Notes under the pieces: model-generated | What the model was told of the DNA's origin: nothing | Database searches by the model: none | Seen by the model: only the letters and a program-made list of their open reading frames with translations | Shown here: positions 26,346 to 35,589 of the stretch, piece by piece | How the letters are laid out: the number at the start of each line of letters is the position of its first letter | How positions within the stretch are numbered: position 1 is the first letter of the stretch | Position numbers and translations under genes: made by a program | Assembly (NCBI RefSeq): GCF_026339735.1 | Contig: NZ_JAPEQG010000002.1 | Coordinates: 620,001-684,000 of the forward strand | Direction: 5' to 3' | Source of the DNA: Streptomyces sp. NBC_01669 | GTDB lineage: Bacteria; Actinomycetota; Actinomycetes; Streptomycetales; Streptomycetaceae | DNA length: 64,000 nt

Positions 26346-27146
26346 ATGAAGGTCGCCTACATCGACCAGTACAAGAATCTGTTCGGCGTCCAGCCGATCT
26401 GTGACGTCCTCGCCGAGACGGACGCACCGATCGCGCCGAGCACCTACTACGCCGCCCGCACCCGCCCGTCCTCGGCCCGCAGCCTGCGAGACGAGCACCT
26501 CACCGAGGAGATACGCCGGATCCACGAGGCCAACTACAGCGTCTACGGGGCCCGCAAGGTCCACGCCGCCCTCCTGCGCGAGGGGCACGAGGCGGCCCGC
26601 TGCACGGTCGAGCGCCTGATGCGCCGGGCCGGACTGCGTGGCGTGATCCGGGCCAAGAGCCCGCGCACCACCCGCCCCGCGCCCGAGACGGCACGGCCGG
26701 CTGATCTGGTCGAGCGGGCATTCACCGCGAGTGCACCGAACCAGCTGTGGGTGGCCGACATCACCTACATCAGAACCTTCTCCGGGTGGGTCTACGCCGC
26801 CTTCGTCATCGACGTCTTCTCCCGCATGGTCGTCGGCTGGCAGGTCGCCACCTCCCTCTACACCGACCTCGCCCTGGACGCCCTGGAGATGGCCATCTGG
26901 CGGCGCCGGCACGCCAGCGGCAGGCACCGCATCAACCGCGGCGGCCACCGGCAGCTCAACGCCACGATCTATCGCACCGTCATCGTCCGCATGCGGTTCC
27001 ATCAACCTACGATCGACTACGTCGCCCGCCGCACCGCCGAAGGCAAGACGAAACGCGAGATCATCCGCTGCCTCAAGCGCTACGTCATCCGCGAGGTCTA
27101 CCACCTGATTCGACCCGCTCCACAGACGACCCCCGCAACGAGTTGA
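26346..27146 (+). pseudogene. Chimeric ORF: IS3 OrfB N-terminus fused to IS110 C-terminus
   Basis: From ATG 26346 to ~26913 it is IS3 OrfB: KVAYIDQYKNLFGVQPICDVL, VERAFTASAPNQLWVADITYI (first catalytic D), FVIDVFSRMVVGWQV, LALDALEMAIWRR. Then, still in frame, it becomes the end of an IS110-family transposase: GGHRQLNATIYRTVIVRM, PTIDYVARRTAEGKTKREII, RCLKRYVIREVY. OrfB's second D and E are absent, so it is not an active IS3 transposase. The junction is clean and in frame. Confidence 0.8.
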
Positions 27147-27174
27147 CAGCTATAGGAGCGTCAACCCGTTGCCA

Positions 27175-29273
27175 TCACACTGCGCTCCTTCGGGATTCTG
27201 CGGACAGAGCGGCCTGTTGGGCCGCGATGCGGTCGCTGAGCCTGATGCCCTGGGCGACCTCGGGTGCGGGGTGGTCGGGGCCGGGTGGGTGGAAGAGGTA
27301 GCAGTTCTTGTCGTTGTAGGCGATGCCGTGGATGAGGCCGGTGCGCCGCCAGATCTTGACGGTGGTTTCGCTGACGCCGATCGCGTCGGCGTACTCGGTG
27401 AAGCTGAGCAGGCCGCGTGCCCGCAGACGGTCGTAGCGGTGGGTGAGGTGGTAGACGTCGCGGATGTTGCGGACCAGCAGGGCGGTGAAGGGCTGGCCCT
27501 TGCCGCTGGCGTGACCACGCGCGTTGAGAATCGCGGCGATCTCGCGGTGGGTGTGGTCCTCCAGGAGCTGGTCGATCAGGTCGACGGTGGCCGCGGGGTC
27601 TTCCAGACCTTCCCGCCGGCCAGCGGCATGGGGAGGTTCAGGGTGTGGTGCTGCCCGGCGGACAGCCGGATCTGCGCGGTGATCTGGTCGGTGCGAGTGA
27701 GGGTGACATCGGTGATCAGGAGGCGGGCGATGCGTTTGCGTTCCCGCATCGGGGTGTCGGCATCGGCCCACAGGCGGTGGACGTCGGCGGCCAGGGTGCC
27801 CAGCCGGTCGCGGACGGCTGCCTCGAGCGGGGCGGCCTCGCTCTTGGCGCGTTCGTAGGTGTCCTTGGCCTCGGTGACCTCGCGCAGGGCGCGGTTCCAG
27901 TCGGCTTCCAGGGCGTCGGCGACCAGGCGGTTGTCGGGGTCGACGGCGAGGTAGCGGCGCCGGGCGAGGTCGGCGTGGTGCTGGGCCCGTTTCACGTGGC
28001 TGGCCCTGAGCTGGTCGGCCTCGGCGGCGCGGGCGGTGAGCTGGTCGGTGACTTTCAGGGCGGCGTCGATGGCCAGCGGGGTGAGAGCGCCCAGGACGAG
28101 GCGGGCGACGGCGGCGTCCAGGGCCTTGCCGGGCAGGCGTTCGCAGATCCGGGCGCCGTCCTGGATGGCATGGGTCATGCACCGGTAGTCGGGCAGGAGT
28201 TCGCCGCGGTGCAAGCGGTAGCCGACCGTCATCCGCCGGCCGCACTTCCCGCAGATCACCAGCCCCTGCAGCAGCGCCGGCCCTTCCCGCGGCGGCCCGG
28301 CCTTGCTCCCCTCGCCCCGGCCGGTCGCGTTGGACAGGAGCAGTCGGCCGTTGTCCTCCCACTGCTCGAAGGAGAGGTAGCCCTCGTGGTGGTCCTCGAT
28401 CAACGCGGTCCACTGCTCGCGCGGGACGTCGGACAGCGTGGTCTTCCCCTCCGGGGTGCGGCCGGAACGTTTCCGTCCGTAGACGAACGCGCCCGCATAG
28501 CAGGGGTTGTGCAGCATGTTCAGTACCCGCCAGTGCTTCAGCGGGCCCCAGACCAGCTCACCCTTGTGGGCGCCGGTGCGGATCCGGGCGGGGAAGGACA
28601 GCTGGTCGGCGGCGAAGGCGATGACGACCTGGCGGGCCGAGCCACTCGCCGCGAACAGGGTGAAGACCCGCTCGACAGCGCCGCGGACCGCGGCATCAGG
28701 GTCCTTGACGATCCGGTCCAGTGGATCATGGACATAGCCGATCGGCAGGCACTGCTTCAGCTCCCCGCGCCGGGCCTTGGACAGCTGACCGCCCCGAAGA
28801 CGCGCCTTGAGCAGGTGCAACTCCGCTTCGGACATGGTGCCTTTGAGCCCAAGGACGAGACGGTCGTTGAACGAGCGGGGATCGTAGAGACCGTCCTCGT
28901 CCAGGATCAGCGTCCCGGTCATCGCGCAGATCTCCAGGAGCCGATGCCAGTCGGTGTTGTTCCGCGCGAGGCGGGACACCTCCAGGCCGAGCACGATCCC
29001 GGCCCGCCCGAGCGAGACCTCGGAGACCAGCAGCTGGAAGCCGTCCCGGCCCGCCGCGGAAGCCCCGGACTGTCCCTGATCGGTGTCGATCACGGTGATC
29101 TGGCCCTCGCCCCAACCCAGCGCGATGGCCCGGCCCCGCAGCGCGTACTGCCGCTGGGTGGACTCGGTGTTGTTGACGACCTGCTTCAGCGAGGACTGAC
29201 GGACATAGAGATACGCCCCTCGCCGGAGTTGATCAGCGGTGACCTTCCCCGCTCCGGACGGCTGATCCTGCAT
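27175..29273 (-). pseudogene. Large serine recombinase, frameshifted near its C-terminus
   Basis: From ATG 29273 (AGGGAG site) the main frame encodes 565 residues to 27576. Resolvase domain: GAYLYVRQSS with catalytic Ser27, VSRLARNNTDWHRLLEIC, then the recombinase domain (LPIGYVHD) and a zinc beta-ribbon (ICGKCGRRM...YRCMTH...C), and a long coiled coil. The expected tail continues in another frame from ~27605 to 27175 (TVDLIDQLLEDHTHREIAAIL, then a MerR-like HTH with ADAIGVSETTVKIWRRTG). The frame break is by a CCCC run. The catalytic part is intact. Confidence 0.8.
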
Positions 29274-29303
29274 GACGGACTCCCTTACGAGCGCAACACT
29301 CCC

Positions 29304-29357
29304 GGTGACGGTGACGGTGACGGTGACGGTGACGGTGACGGTGACGGTGACGGTGAC
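29304..29357. repeat. (GGTGAC)9 hexanucleotide tandem repeat upstream of the recombinase
   Basis: Nine perfect GGTGAC units, 31-84 bp upstream of the recombinase ATG. Because the unit is six bases, copy changes do not alter frame, but they would alter promoter or leader spacing. The leftward frame through it stays open (Val-Thr repeats). 29358-29635 shows no other supported gene. Confidence 0.95.
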
Positions 29358-29635
29358 GGGATCAGGGTGGCTGGAGGCGTCCCAGGACCAGCGAGGCCAG
29401 GGCGTCGACGAGTTCGGCTGCGACATCAGCGGTGACATCGCCCCCGGCCGCCGGGGCCGCAGGCCCCGGCGGCTTGTCACGGACGGCGACCAGAGCGAGG
29501 ATCGCGCGACTCCAGGCGGCCATGCCCGAGCGGGCCAGCACCGCGAAACCGTGCCGCCATCCACCGCCGTGACCGTGAACGACCGCGGACCGCAGCCGCT
29601 CGTACTCCTCCGAGGTCCTTGTCCCGCCGTCCGCC

Positions 29636-30139
29636 TCAGCGGTCGGCGCCTCGTATGTTCTCCTCCTGGCCGTGGGCCCGGGCCTCGCGCCTGCGGGCCA
29701 GGGCCCGCTCGACGGACCGCGGGTGCACGGTGATCCCGAACGACTCGGCCACCACGACCGCCAAGGCCGGCGCCTTCAGCCCGGGGTTGGTCTCCAGCAG
29801 GGCCTCGAGGTGTTCCATGACCGGCCCGGTCAGCTTGCTGGGGCCCTTCGGGCCGGGCTTGCCCGGCGCCAGAGCCGCCGGGCCGCCCGCGTCCAGCGCG
29901 GCGGCGATCGCATAGAAAGACTGCCGGCAGAACCCGAACGCGGGCGCCGCCCGCGCCACGGGCACCTTGTCCACCCGCACCCGGCGCACCATCTCGTACT
30001 TGACCTGCACCAGATCGTACGGATCCAGGAACGGCGAGTTGATGAACGCCTCGTCCACCACCTGCTCGGGCCGCGGGTTGAGCGTCCGGGACTCCTCCAG
30101 GGCCCGCACCTTCGCCGGATCGACCACTCTCGTCGCCAT
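29636..30139 (-). CDS. Helix-turn-helix protein of the serine-recombinase unit
   Basis: 167 residues. Helix-turn-helix segment (KVPVARAAPAFGFCRQSFYAIAAAL) after an N-terminal helical part with NSPFLDPYDLVQVKYEMVRRV, then a GKPGPKGPSKLTGPVMEHLE linker and a second winged-helix-like part (VVVAESFGITVHPRSVERALARRR). It resembles the HTH half of IS481/ISxac-type transposases without a DDE domain. Conserved neighbour of recombinase and DUF5372 genes; likely a DNA-binding cofactor. Confidence 0.75.
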   Translation of the reverse strand: MATRVVDPAKVRALEESRTLNPRPEQVVDEAFINSPFLDPYDLVQVKYEMVRRVRVDKVPVARAAPAFGFCRQSFYAIAAALDAGGPAALAPGKPGPKGPSKLTGPVMEHLEALLETNPGLKAPALAVVVAESFGITVHPRSVERALARRREARAHGQEENIRGADR

Positions 30140-30313
30140 GCCCGCCTCCTCTCCCGATGCCTGTCACCAGGATTCCGGCGCCACCGGGCCCGGCCAACCC
30201 CCAGGCCGATACCACGAGGAGTGAAAGAAGCAGGCCAGCGCATACCCCGGCGAAGAACGCGCCCCCATCCGGACCGGCGAGCTCCCCGAGCCACGGCACG
30301 AACACCACGACGC

Positions 30314-30577
30314 TCACGACGTGATCTCCCCGACACCCCGCAGCCGGTCGATCAACCCGGCCAGCTCCACCAGATCCTGCGTCCGGAACGGACACGAACC
30401 CTCGGCGGCGACCACGAACGCGTCCACCGGCGCCACCGACGTCCACTCCGTCGGGATCTTCGACCGGCCGCCCACCTCGTCGAAGTAGTACACCCGGTCC
30501 CCACGCCAGCACTGCCGACGCTCGATGAACTCCAACTCCAGCCCCGCCAGGGGATGGAACGGATGCGTCACCCGCAC
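30314..30577 (-). CDS. DUF5372 family protein
   Basis: 87 residues from GTG 30577 (GTG 30571 also possible). Begins VTHPFHPLAGLELEFIERRQCWRGDRVYYFD, the DUF5372 signature, and continues with IPTEWTSVAPVDAFV. These small beta-rich proteins occur with HTH and recombinase genes in serine-recombinase or transposase modules. Role unknown. First gene of the leftward unit; the unit edge is at the IS3 orfB remnant ~10-20 bp upstream. Confidence 0.75.
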   Translation of the reverse strand: MRVTHPFHPLAGLELEFIERRQCWRGDRVYYFDEVGGRSKIPTEWTSVAPVDAFVVAAEGSCPFRTQDLVELAGLIDRLRGVGEITS

Positions 30578-30589
30578 CCGCCCCTGACC

Positions 30590-30858
30590 TCCGTCTCCAG
30601 AGTCGGGATCACTTGCAGTTGACGGATCACGCCAACGCCCTGGCCGAGGCGTTCAACAGCCTGTTCAAGGCCGAGCTGATCCGCAACAAGGGACCATGGA
30701 CCGGCATCAACGACGTCGAGGTCGCCGTCGCCGAGTACGTCGACTGGTTCAACCAGCGCCGCCTCCACGGCGAACTCGGCCACGTCACCCCTGCCGAGCA
30801 CGAGGCAGCCCACCACCTCGCGGCCGAACCTCCTGCGTCACTCCAGAAAACCACCTAA
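30590..30858 (+). pseudogene. IS3 OrfB C-terminal piece
   Basis: From ~30613 it reads ANALAEAFNSLFKAELIRNK (with the last catalytic E), AVAEYVDWFNQRRLHGELG and a TPAEHEA tail. Just before, SVSRVG survives in a different frame with a small indel. It complements the 5' part ending at ~26913. IS3 right repeat follows and ends at 30888. Confidence 0.8.
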
Positions 30859-30889
30859 CTCAGTCTCCACGAAACCCGGGGCTTGACAG

Positions 30890-31317
30890 AATCCGTCCTT
30901 CATGCACTGCAGGCCCACGGTCACCCAGCGGACCGATCCGTCGTCGCCGAGCGAGAACGCGACCGCGGCCTCGAACTCCTCGCTCCCGCACGGGCAGCCG
31001 GCCGCACCAGGCTCGTCGTCCTCCCAGGACTCCTCGTTCCAGTACTCCTCGCTGTCCGCGATGAACGCACGGCTCCCGCAGCCAGAACACTCCCGTTCCG
31101 CCCCGGACGCATTGACCAGCACGAAGAACACACCGCCGCCGCACCCCTCGCAGGCGGAAGGAGCGATCTTCACCGGACGGCCGTCGACCGCACCCCGCAG
31201 GAACACCGCGAGCTCTGCGGGGACACCCTCGCCAACTTGATCATCAGCATGCACGGACACATCGTTCCAGACGCCCCGAACCCCCGCCCGGCCAGTTGAC
31301 CAAAGAGATAGGGGCAT
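30890..31317 (-). pseudogene. Cysteine-rich hypothetical protein, 3' end cut by IS3
   Basis: About 140 residues with four Cys pairs (CEGCGGG, CSGCGS, CPCGS, QCMKDGFC), probably a zinc-binding fold, and an acidic middle. Near 30890 the reading runs into the IS3 right end, so the native C-terminus is lost. The start is uncertain (ATG 31317, or GTG 31260). Not recognised as a named family. Confidence 0.5.
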
Positions 31318-31425
31318 GTAACGGCACCAAAGGCACCACCTTTCCCACCCAGTCCACACCGCCGGCACGCACCGGGCCCGCTAGGCGAGGAGTCGCCAAG
31401 ACCCGTCTCCAGCAAGCTCACTGCA

Positions 31426-31564
31426 CGTGCTCGATCTGGCCGGCGAGGAGGCCGTCTGCCTGGAAGTAGACCTCGTTGAGCGCTTCGGCGGCGATCTGCT
31501 GGAGCTGCCGGTCGGCGGCGCCCCGGGGTATCGAAGGGGCGCACCGCGGGGGGCAGCATCACCG
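31426..31564 (-). pseudogene. Small hypothetical gene, frameshifted
   Basis: After a GAGGAGG site at the stop of the preceding gene, the reading VMLPPAVRPFDTP shifts frame once (CCCC run at ~31525) into DRQLQQIAAEALNEVYFQAD, then GLLAGQIEHVQ-stop. About 47 residues in total. Looks like a coupled small gene; unknown family. Confidence 0.4.
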
Positions 31565-31583
31565 TCAGGCAGATTCGGCCTCC

Positions 31584-31829
31584 TCACCAGTCGGGCCAAT
31601 CGGCGCCGTGTAGCTCCTTGCGGGCCCAGGTGATCGCGAAGCGGCAATCCGCTGCGACTCCTGCCGCAACCTCGGTGAGCGAAGCTGGCCGATGAGTCGG
31701 AGGCGTTACTGTGCCGCCCGCCGCGATGCCCCCTAGAGGCCCGGTCTGAGGAGCGGGCGGCTCGGCCCCCTGTGTCCAGGCGTAGACGCGCATGAGAGGG
31801 CGGACTACGGTTGCCTGCTGATCATCCAC
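31584..31829 (-). CDS. Small hypothetical protein
   Basis: 81 residues, ATG 31829. Segments RPLMRVYAWTQGAEPPAP and SLTEVAAGVAADCRFAITWARKEL look like a real folded protein, and the next small gene has a good ribosome site at its stop. No recognised domain. It diverges from the membrane protein gene at 31848. Confidence 0.45.
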   Translation of the reverse strand: MDDQQATVVRPLMRVYAWTQGAEPPAPQTGPLGGIAAGGTVTPPTHRPASLTEVAAGVAADCRFAITWARKELHGADWPDW

Positions 31830-31847
31830 TGCCTAGGGGAGACGTCC

Positions 31848-32387
31848 ATGCAGCCGTCGTTGGCCTCCGCCGAGCCGGGCGGCTCCGGCACACGCGAGTC
31901 GCCAGACCCGCGACGGCACCCCGCGCGGGCCCGCGGTGCACTGCGCGCGGTGACGACGGTGCACGCCGCGACCCTGTTCACCCAGGCCGTCCTCGCCGGG
32001 CGGTTCCTGTCCGGCGACTACAACATGCTCACCGCTCACGCGGTCAACGCCAACGTCATCGTCGCCATCGGCCTCGTGCAGGTCGTGGTGGCGGTGCTGT
32101 ACTGGCGCCCGGGCCGCGGTCCGGGCTGGCCGGCCGCGGTCAGCGCTGTGCTGCTCGTGGCCGAGGCCGGGCAGGCCGTCCTCGGCTACCAGCGGACCCT
32201 GGGGGTGCACGTCCCGCTGGGCGTGACGCTCATTGCCGCCGGGCTGCTGCTCCTGGTCCATGTGTGGCGCCCCCTGCCCCCGGGCCCCGTCCCGGCCGCG
32301 CCCGGTGACGGCGGGTCAGTGTCCGGGAAGGGGCCGCGGCCCGGCACGTCCCCGGAGGCGTCGCGGCCCGCGCGGGAGGTCTCGTGA
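31848..32387 (+). CDS. Small integral membrane protein, partner of the multicopper oxidase
   Basis: 179 residues, four hydrophobic helices (VTTVHAATLFTQAVLAG; AVNANVIVAIGLVQVVVAVLYW; WPAAVSAVLLVAEAGQAVLGY; LGVTLIAAGLLLLVHVW) after a disordered N-terminus and before a Pro/Gly-rich tail. The stop overlaps the oxidase GTG by GTGA, so the two are made together. It may be a quinone/haem-free membrane anchor or regulator of the oxidase; no cofactor ligands are obvious apart from scattered His. Confidence 0.7.
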   Translation: MQPSLASAEPGGSGTRESPDPRRHPARARGALRAVTTVHAATLFTQAVLAGRFLSGDYNMLTAHAVNANVIVAIGLVQVVVAVLYWRPGRGPGWPAAVSAVLLVAEAGQAVLGYQRTLGVHVPLGVTLIAAGLLLLVHVWRPLPPGPVPAAPGDGGSVSGKGPRPGTSPEASRPAREVS

Positions 32388-33925
32388 GGCCGGCGATACC
32401 GCGCCGCCGCCTCCTCGGCGCCCTGGGCGGGGCGGCCGCCCTGGCGGCGGTGGGCACACAGATCCCGCGGCTGGCCGCCGGCGTCCAGACCGGGGAACTG
32501 CTGCGCAGCCTGCTGCCGCTGCCCGCCCCGTACCGGGTGCCGCTGCCGGTACCGCCGGTGCTGACCCCGCGTCAGGATGCCACCACCGACTACTACGAGG
32601 TGACGCAGAAGGCCGCCACCCAGGAGATCCTGCCCGGCCACACCACCGCGATCTGGGGGTACGAGGGGATCTTCCCCGGGCCCACCCTCGTCTCCCGCAG
32701 CGGCCGGCGGACCGTCGTCCGTCACCGCAACGCGCTTCCTGTGCCCGCCGTCGTGCACCTGCACGGCGGCCGCACCCCGTCGGCCAGCGACGGCTACCCC
32801 ACCGACCTGATCGTGCCGGACGGGTTCACCGGCCCGCTCCCGCACCACGACCACCGGGCCAGCCTGGCCCACGGCTCACGCGTCTACGAGTACCCCCTCC
32901 AGCAGCGGGCCGCCACGCTCTGGTATCACGACCACCGCATGGACTTCACCGGCGCCTCCGTCTGGCGCGGACTGGCCGGATTTCATCTCGTACACGACGA
33001 CGAGGAGGAGGCCCTGCCCCTGCCGCGCGGGGACCGGGACATCCCCCTCATGATCACCGACCGGGCCTTCGACGCCGACGGCTCCTTCCGCTACCCCGCG
33101 ACCGACCCGACCCTGCTGCACACCCCGGGCGTGCAGCCGGACTACGTCGAAGGGGTTCTGGGCGACGTGATCCTGGTCAACGGTGCGCCGTGGCCCGTCC
33201 TGGAAGTCGACGCCGCCCGCTACCGGCTGCGCATCCTCAATGCCTCCAACGCACGCCGCTACCGGCTGGAGCTGGACCCCCAGCCCGCGGGCGGCGGCGC
33301 CCTGGTGCAGATCGGCTCCGACGGCGGCCTGCTGGCGGCCCCGAGAGCGCACGACGCGATCGTACTGGCGCCCGCGGAACGCTTCGACGTCGTCGTCAAC
33401 TTCTCCCGCTACCGGGTCGGCGAGGAGGTCACCTTGGCCAACCGGCTCGGCAGCGGCACCACCGCCGCGGTCATGCGCTTCCGGATCGCCCGGCGCGCCA
33501 CCGACGACAGCGCCGTGCCCGCGCGGCTGTCGGGCATCGAGCGTCTGGACCCGGCGCGCGCGACGGCGACCCGTACCTTCGCCTTCCGCGACCAGGGCGA
33601 CGAGGGCTGGACGATCAACGGTCGGCCCTTCGACCCGATGAGGGCCGACGCCACCCCCCGGCTGGGCGCGCTGGAGGTCTGGCGGTTCACCAGCGACTTC
33701 CACCACCCGGTCCACCTTCACCTGGCGCACTTCCAGGTACTCTCCCGCAACGGCGAGGCCCCCGGCCCCTACGACGCGGGCTGGAAGGACACCGTCGACC
33801 TGAGCCCGGGCGAGGCGGTCGCCATCATCACCAGATTCACTGGCTACCGGGGGCGTTTCGTCTTCCACTGCCACAACCTGGAGCACGAGGACATGGCGAT
33901 GATGGCCAACTTCGAAGTCCTTTAG
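32384..33925 (+). CDS. Multicopper oxidase (CotA/bilirubin-oxidase type)
   Basis: 513 residues. Twin-arginine-like leader (RRRLLGALGGAAALAA). All four copper boxes are present: HLHGG (H125, H127), WYHDH (H182, H184), HHPVHLHLAHF (H441-H449 region) and HCHNLEHEDM (H495, C496, H497, H501). These ligate type 1, 2 and 3 copper and couple substrate oxidation to O2 reduction to water outside the membrane. Start GTG 32384 overlaps the membrane-protein stop. Possible copper or phenol oxidase; intact. Confidence 0.9.
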   Translation: MRPAIPRRRLLGALGGAAALAAVGTQIPRLAAGVQTGELLRSLLPLPAPYRVPLPVPPVLTPRQDATTDYYEVTQKAATQEILPGHTTAIWGYEGIFPGPTLVSRSGRRTVVRHRNALPVPAVVHLHGGRTPSASDGYPTDLIVPDGFTGPLPHHDHRASLAHGSRVYEYPLQQRAATLWYHDHRMDFTGASVWRGLAGFHLVHDDEEEALPLPRGDRDIPLMITDRAFDADGSFRYPATDPTLLHTPGVQPDYVEGVLGDVILVNGAPWPVLEVDAARYRLRILNASNARRYRLELDPQPAGGGALVQIGSDGGLLAAPRAHDAIVLAPAERFDVVVNFSRYRVGEEVTLANRLGSGTTAAVMRFRIARRATDDSAVPARLSGIERLDPARATATRTFAFRDQGDEGWTINGRPFDPMRADATPRLGALEVWRFTSDFHHPVHLHLAHFQVLSRNGEAPGPYDAGWKDTVDLSPGEAVAIITRFTGYRGRFVFHCHNLEHEDMAMMANFEVL

Positions 33926-33954
33926 TGTTTTGACCGATGAGGTTCGCCGGTTCT

Positions 33955-34190
33955 TCAGGCCGCGACTGCGGGTGGGCGTCCGCCCCAGGGATGCCCTTTC
34001 CGCTGCGGATGCGGGCGCGGTGTCTTCGTTCGGCGGCCAGGACACGCGGTGGCGGGCGTTGGCGTTGTGCCAGCGGAGGTAGGCGTGGCAGGGCCCGGAT
34101 CCGCACGGTGTGGTTGGGGTGGTTCGGGTTGGCGATGGTGAACGCCTCGGCGGCCCGAAGTGCGCCTCGATCGGGCTCGCCCACGAGGCA
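33955..34190 (-). pseudogene. Degenerate transposase C-terminal remnant
   Basis: Leftward the pieces YLRWHNANARHR and VLAAERRHRARIRSGKGIP, then GGRPPAVAA, lie in different frames. This is the familiar end of an actinobacterial transposase (…WHNANARH…ERARIR…). At least one frameshift and no catalytic part. It borders the IS3 left end at 34213. Confidence 0.5.
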
Positions 34191-34282
34191 CAGGTCGGGG
34201 TGAAGATCGACTTGAAGTTCCCCCCGAGGTCAGGACAGCTTGATACTGGGACGTATGGGTCCCGGAGGAAGCAGTCCAGGTA

Positions 34283-34588
34283 GTGAGTAAGAAGAGCAAT
34301 ACGAGCAAGCGGTACACAGCCGAGTTCAAGAAGGATGCTGTTGAGCTCGTCCGTTCCTCCGGGCGGACGGTGGCCGAGGTCGCCCGGGAACTCGGGGTCA
34401 GCACCGAGGGCCTACGGGGCTGGGTCAAGCAGGCGAAGGTCGACCGGGGCGAGGGGCCGGCGGGCGCTTTGACGACAGCGGAGCGCGAGGAGCTGGTCCG
34501 GCTGCGGCGCAAGGTCCGCGAGCAGGAACAGACGATCGAGGTGCTGGGAAAAGCGACCGCCTTCTTCGCGCAGCAGAAGACGAAGTAG
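34283..34588 (+). CDS. IS3-family OrfA (HTH)
   Basis: 101 residues from GTG 34283. HTH_8 (YTAEFKKDAVELVRSSG, VARELGVSTEGLRGWVKQAK) and a coiled coil ending QTIEVLGKATAFFAQQ. Stop at 34586-34588; OrfB continues in the -1 frame. Confidence 0.85.
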   Translation: MSKKSNTSKRYTAEFKKDAVELVRSSGRTVAEVARELGVSTEGLRGWVKQAKVDRGEGPAGALTTAEREELVRLRRKVREQEQTIEVLGKATAFFAQQKTK

Positions 34589-35496
34589 CCGCACGCTACG
34601 CGTTCGTCGACGCGGAGAAGGCGTCCGAGGGCAACCCCGGTGGTTACAGCGTGTCGCTGCTGTGCCGGGCGTTGAAGGTGACGCGCTCGGCCTACTACGC
34701 CTACCTCCTGGCCCGTCCCGCCGCTGGGGCACGGCAGGCGGCAGAGGAGGAGCTCGCTGGGGAGATACGGAAGATCCACACGGACTCGCGGGGCGCCTAC
34801 GGGGCCCCGCGGGTGACCGCGGCCCTGCAACGCGCGGGCAGGCGGATCAACCGGAAGAGGGTCGAGCGGATCATGCGTGAGCGCGACATCCGCGGGATCA
34901 CCCGCCGCAAACGACGGAGCCTGACCAAGGCCGACACCACAGCCGCCCCGTCCCCGGACCTGGTCGCGCGCGACTTCACCGCCGCCGAGCCCGGCACCAA
35001 GCTGGTCTCGGACATCACCTATCTGCCCACCCTCGCCGGCTGGTGGTATCTCGCCACGGTCATCGATCTGGCCACACGCGAGGTGATCGGGTATGCGATG
35101 GCCGACCATCACCGCGCCGAACTCGTCGTCGACGCGATGAGGATGGCTGCCGGACGCGGCGCGCTGAAGGAGAACTGCATCGCGCACTCGGACCGCGGCA
35201 GCGAGTACACGTCCCGTGAATACCGCACGTTGATAGGGAAGTTGAAGCTGAGGCAGAGCATGGGACGAACCGGGTCATGTTACGATAACGCCGCGGCCGA
35301 GAGCTTTTTCGGTTTGCTGAAAGCGGAGATCGGGACCACCGTCTGGGAGTCCCACGAAGCCGCCCGCGCCGACGTCTTCCACTTCATCGAGATCGAGTAC
35401 AACCGCACCAGGCTCCGCAAGCACCCCGAGTTCGGGTACCTCACCCCACTCGAAACCCGAGCCAGGCTGCAGCAAGACTTCACCCCCGCAGCGTAA
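34585..35496 (+). CDS. IS3-family OrfB (DDE)
   Basis: About 303 residues in the frame opening at 34585 (independent GTG at 34651). HTH_21 (SLLCRALKVTRSAYYAY), then VSDITYLPT (D), CIAHSDRGSEYTS (D) and CYDNAAAESFFGLLKAE (E): full DDE triad. Probably translated as an OrfAB fusion. The element's right repeat is split by IS4, so it may no longer move. Confidence 0.85.
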   Translation, partial: VAARYAFVDAEKASEGNPGGYSVSLLCRALKVTRSAYYAYLLARPAAGARQAAEEELAGEIRKIHTDSRGAYGAPRVTAALQRAGRRINRKRVERIMRERDIRGITRRKRRSLTKADTTAAPSPDLVARDFTAAEPGTKLVSDITYLPTLAGWWYLATVIDLATREVIGYAMADHHRAELVVDAMRMAAGRGALKENCIAHSDRGSEYTSREYRTLIGKLKLRQSMGRTGSCYDNAAAESFFGLLKAEIGTTVWESHEAARADVFHFIEIEYNRTRLRKHPEFGYLTPLETRARLQQDFTPAA

Positions 35497-35589
35497 GCAC
35501 CCGCTGTCCAAGATCAGGGGAACTTCCAAGGCCGGGTAGTTAGCGTTTTCGCAGGTCACGCAAGGGGTGTTGACGGGTTCTCGACGTGG

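Larger units (their letters stand above)
23773..30888 (+). mobile_element. IS3-family element split by a group II intron and a serine-recombinase unit
   Basis: Left end at 23773 (TGAACCGCCCCGGGTTTG...) and right end at 30888 (complement TGTCAAGCCCCGGGTTTC...) are matching IS3 terminal repeats. IS3 pieces are 23773-24123, 26331-~26913 and ~30590-30888, together ~1.23 kb with ~45 codons of orfB missing. The intervening segments are a group II intron (24124-26330) and an IS110 fragment plus recombinase unit (~26914-30590). Confidence 0.75.

Noticed and set aside
29304..29357. CRISPR array
   Set aside because: Contiguous hexamer repeat with no spacers and no cas genes in the window.
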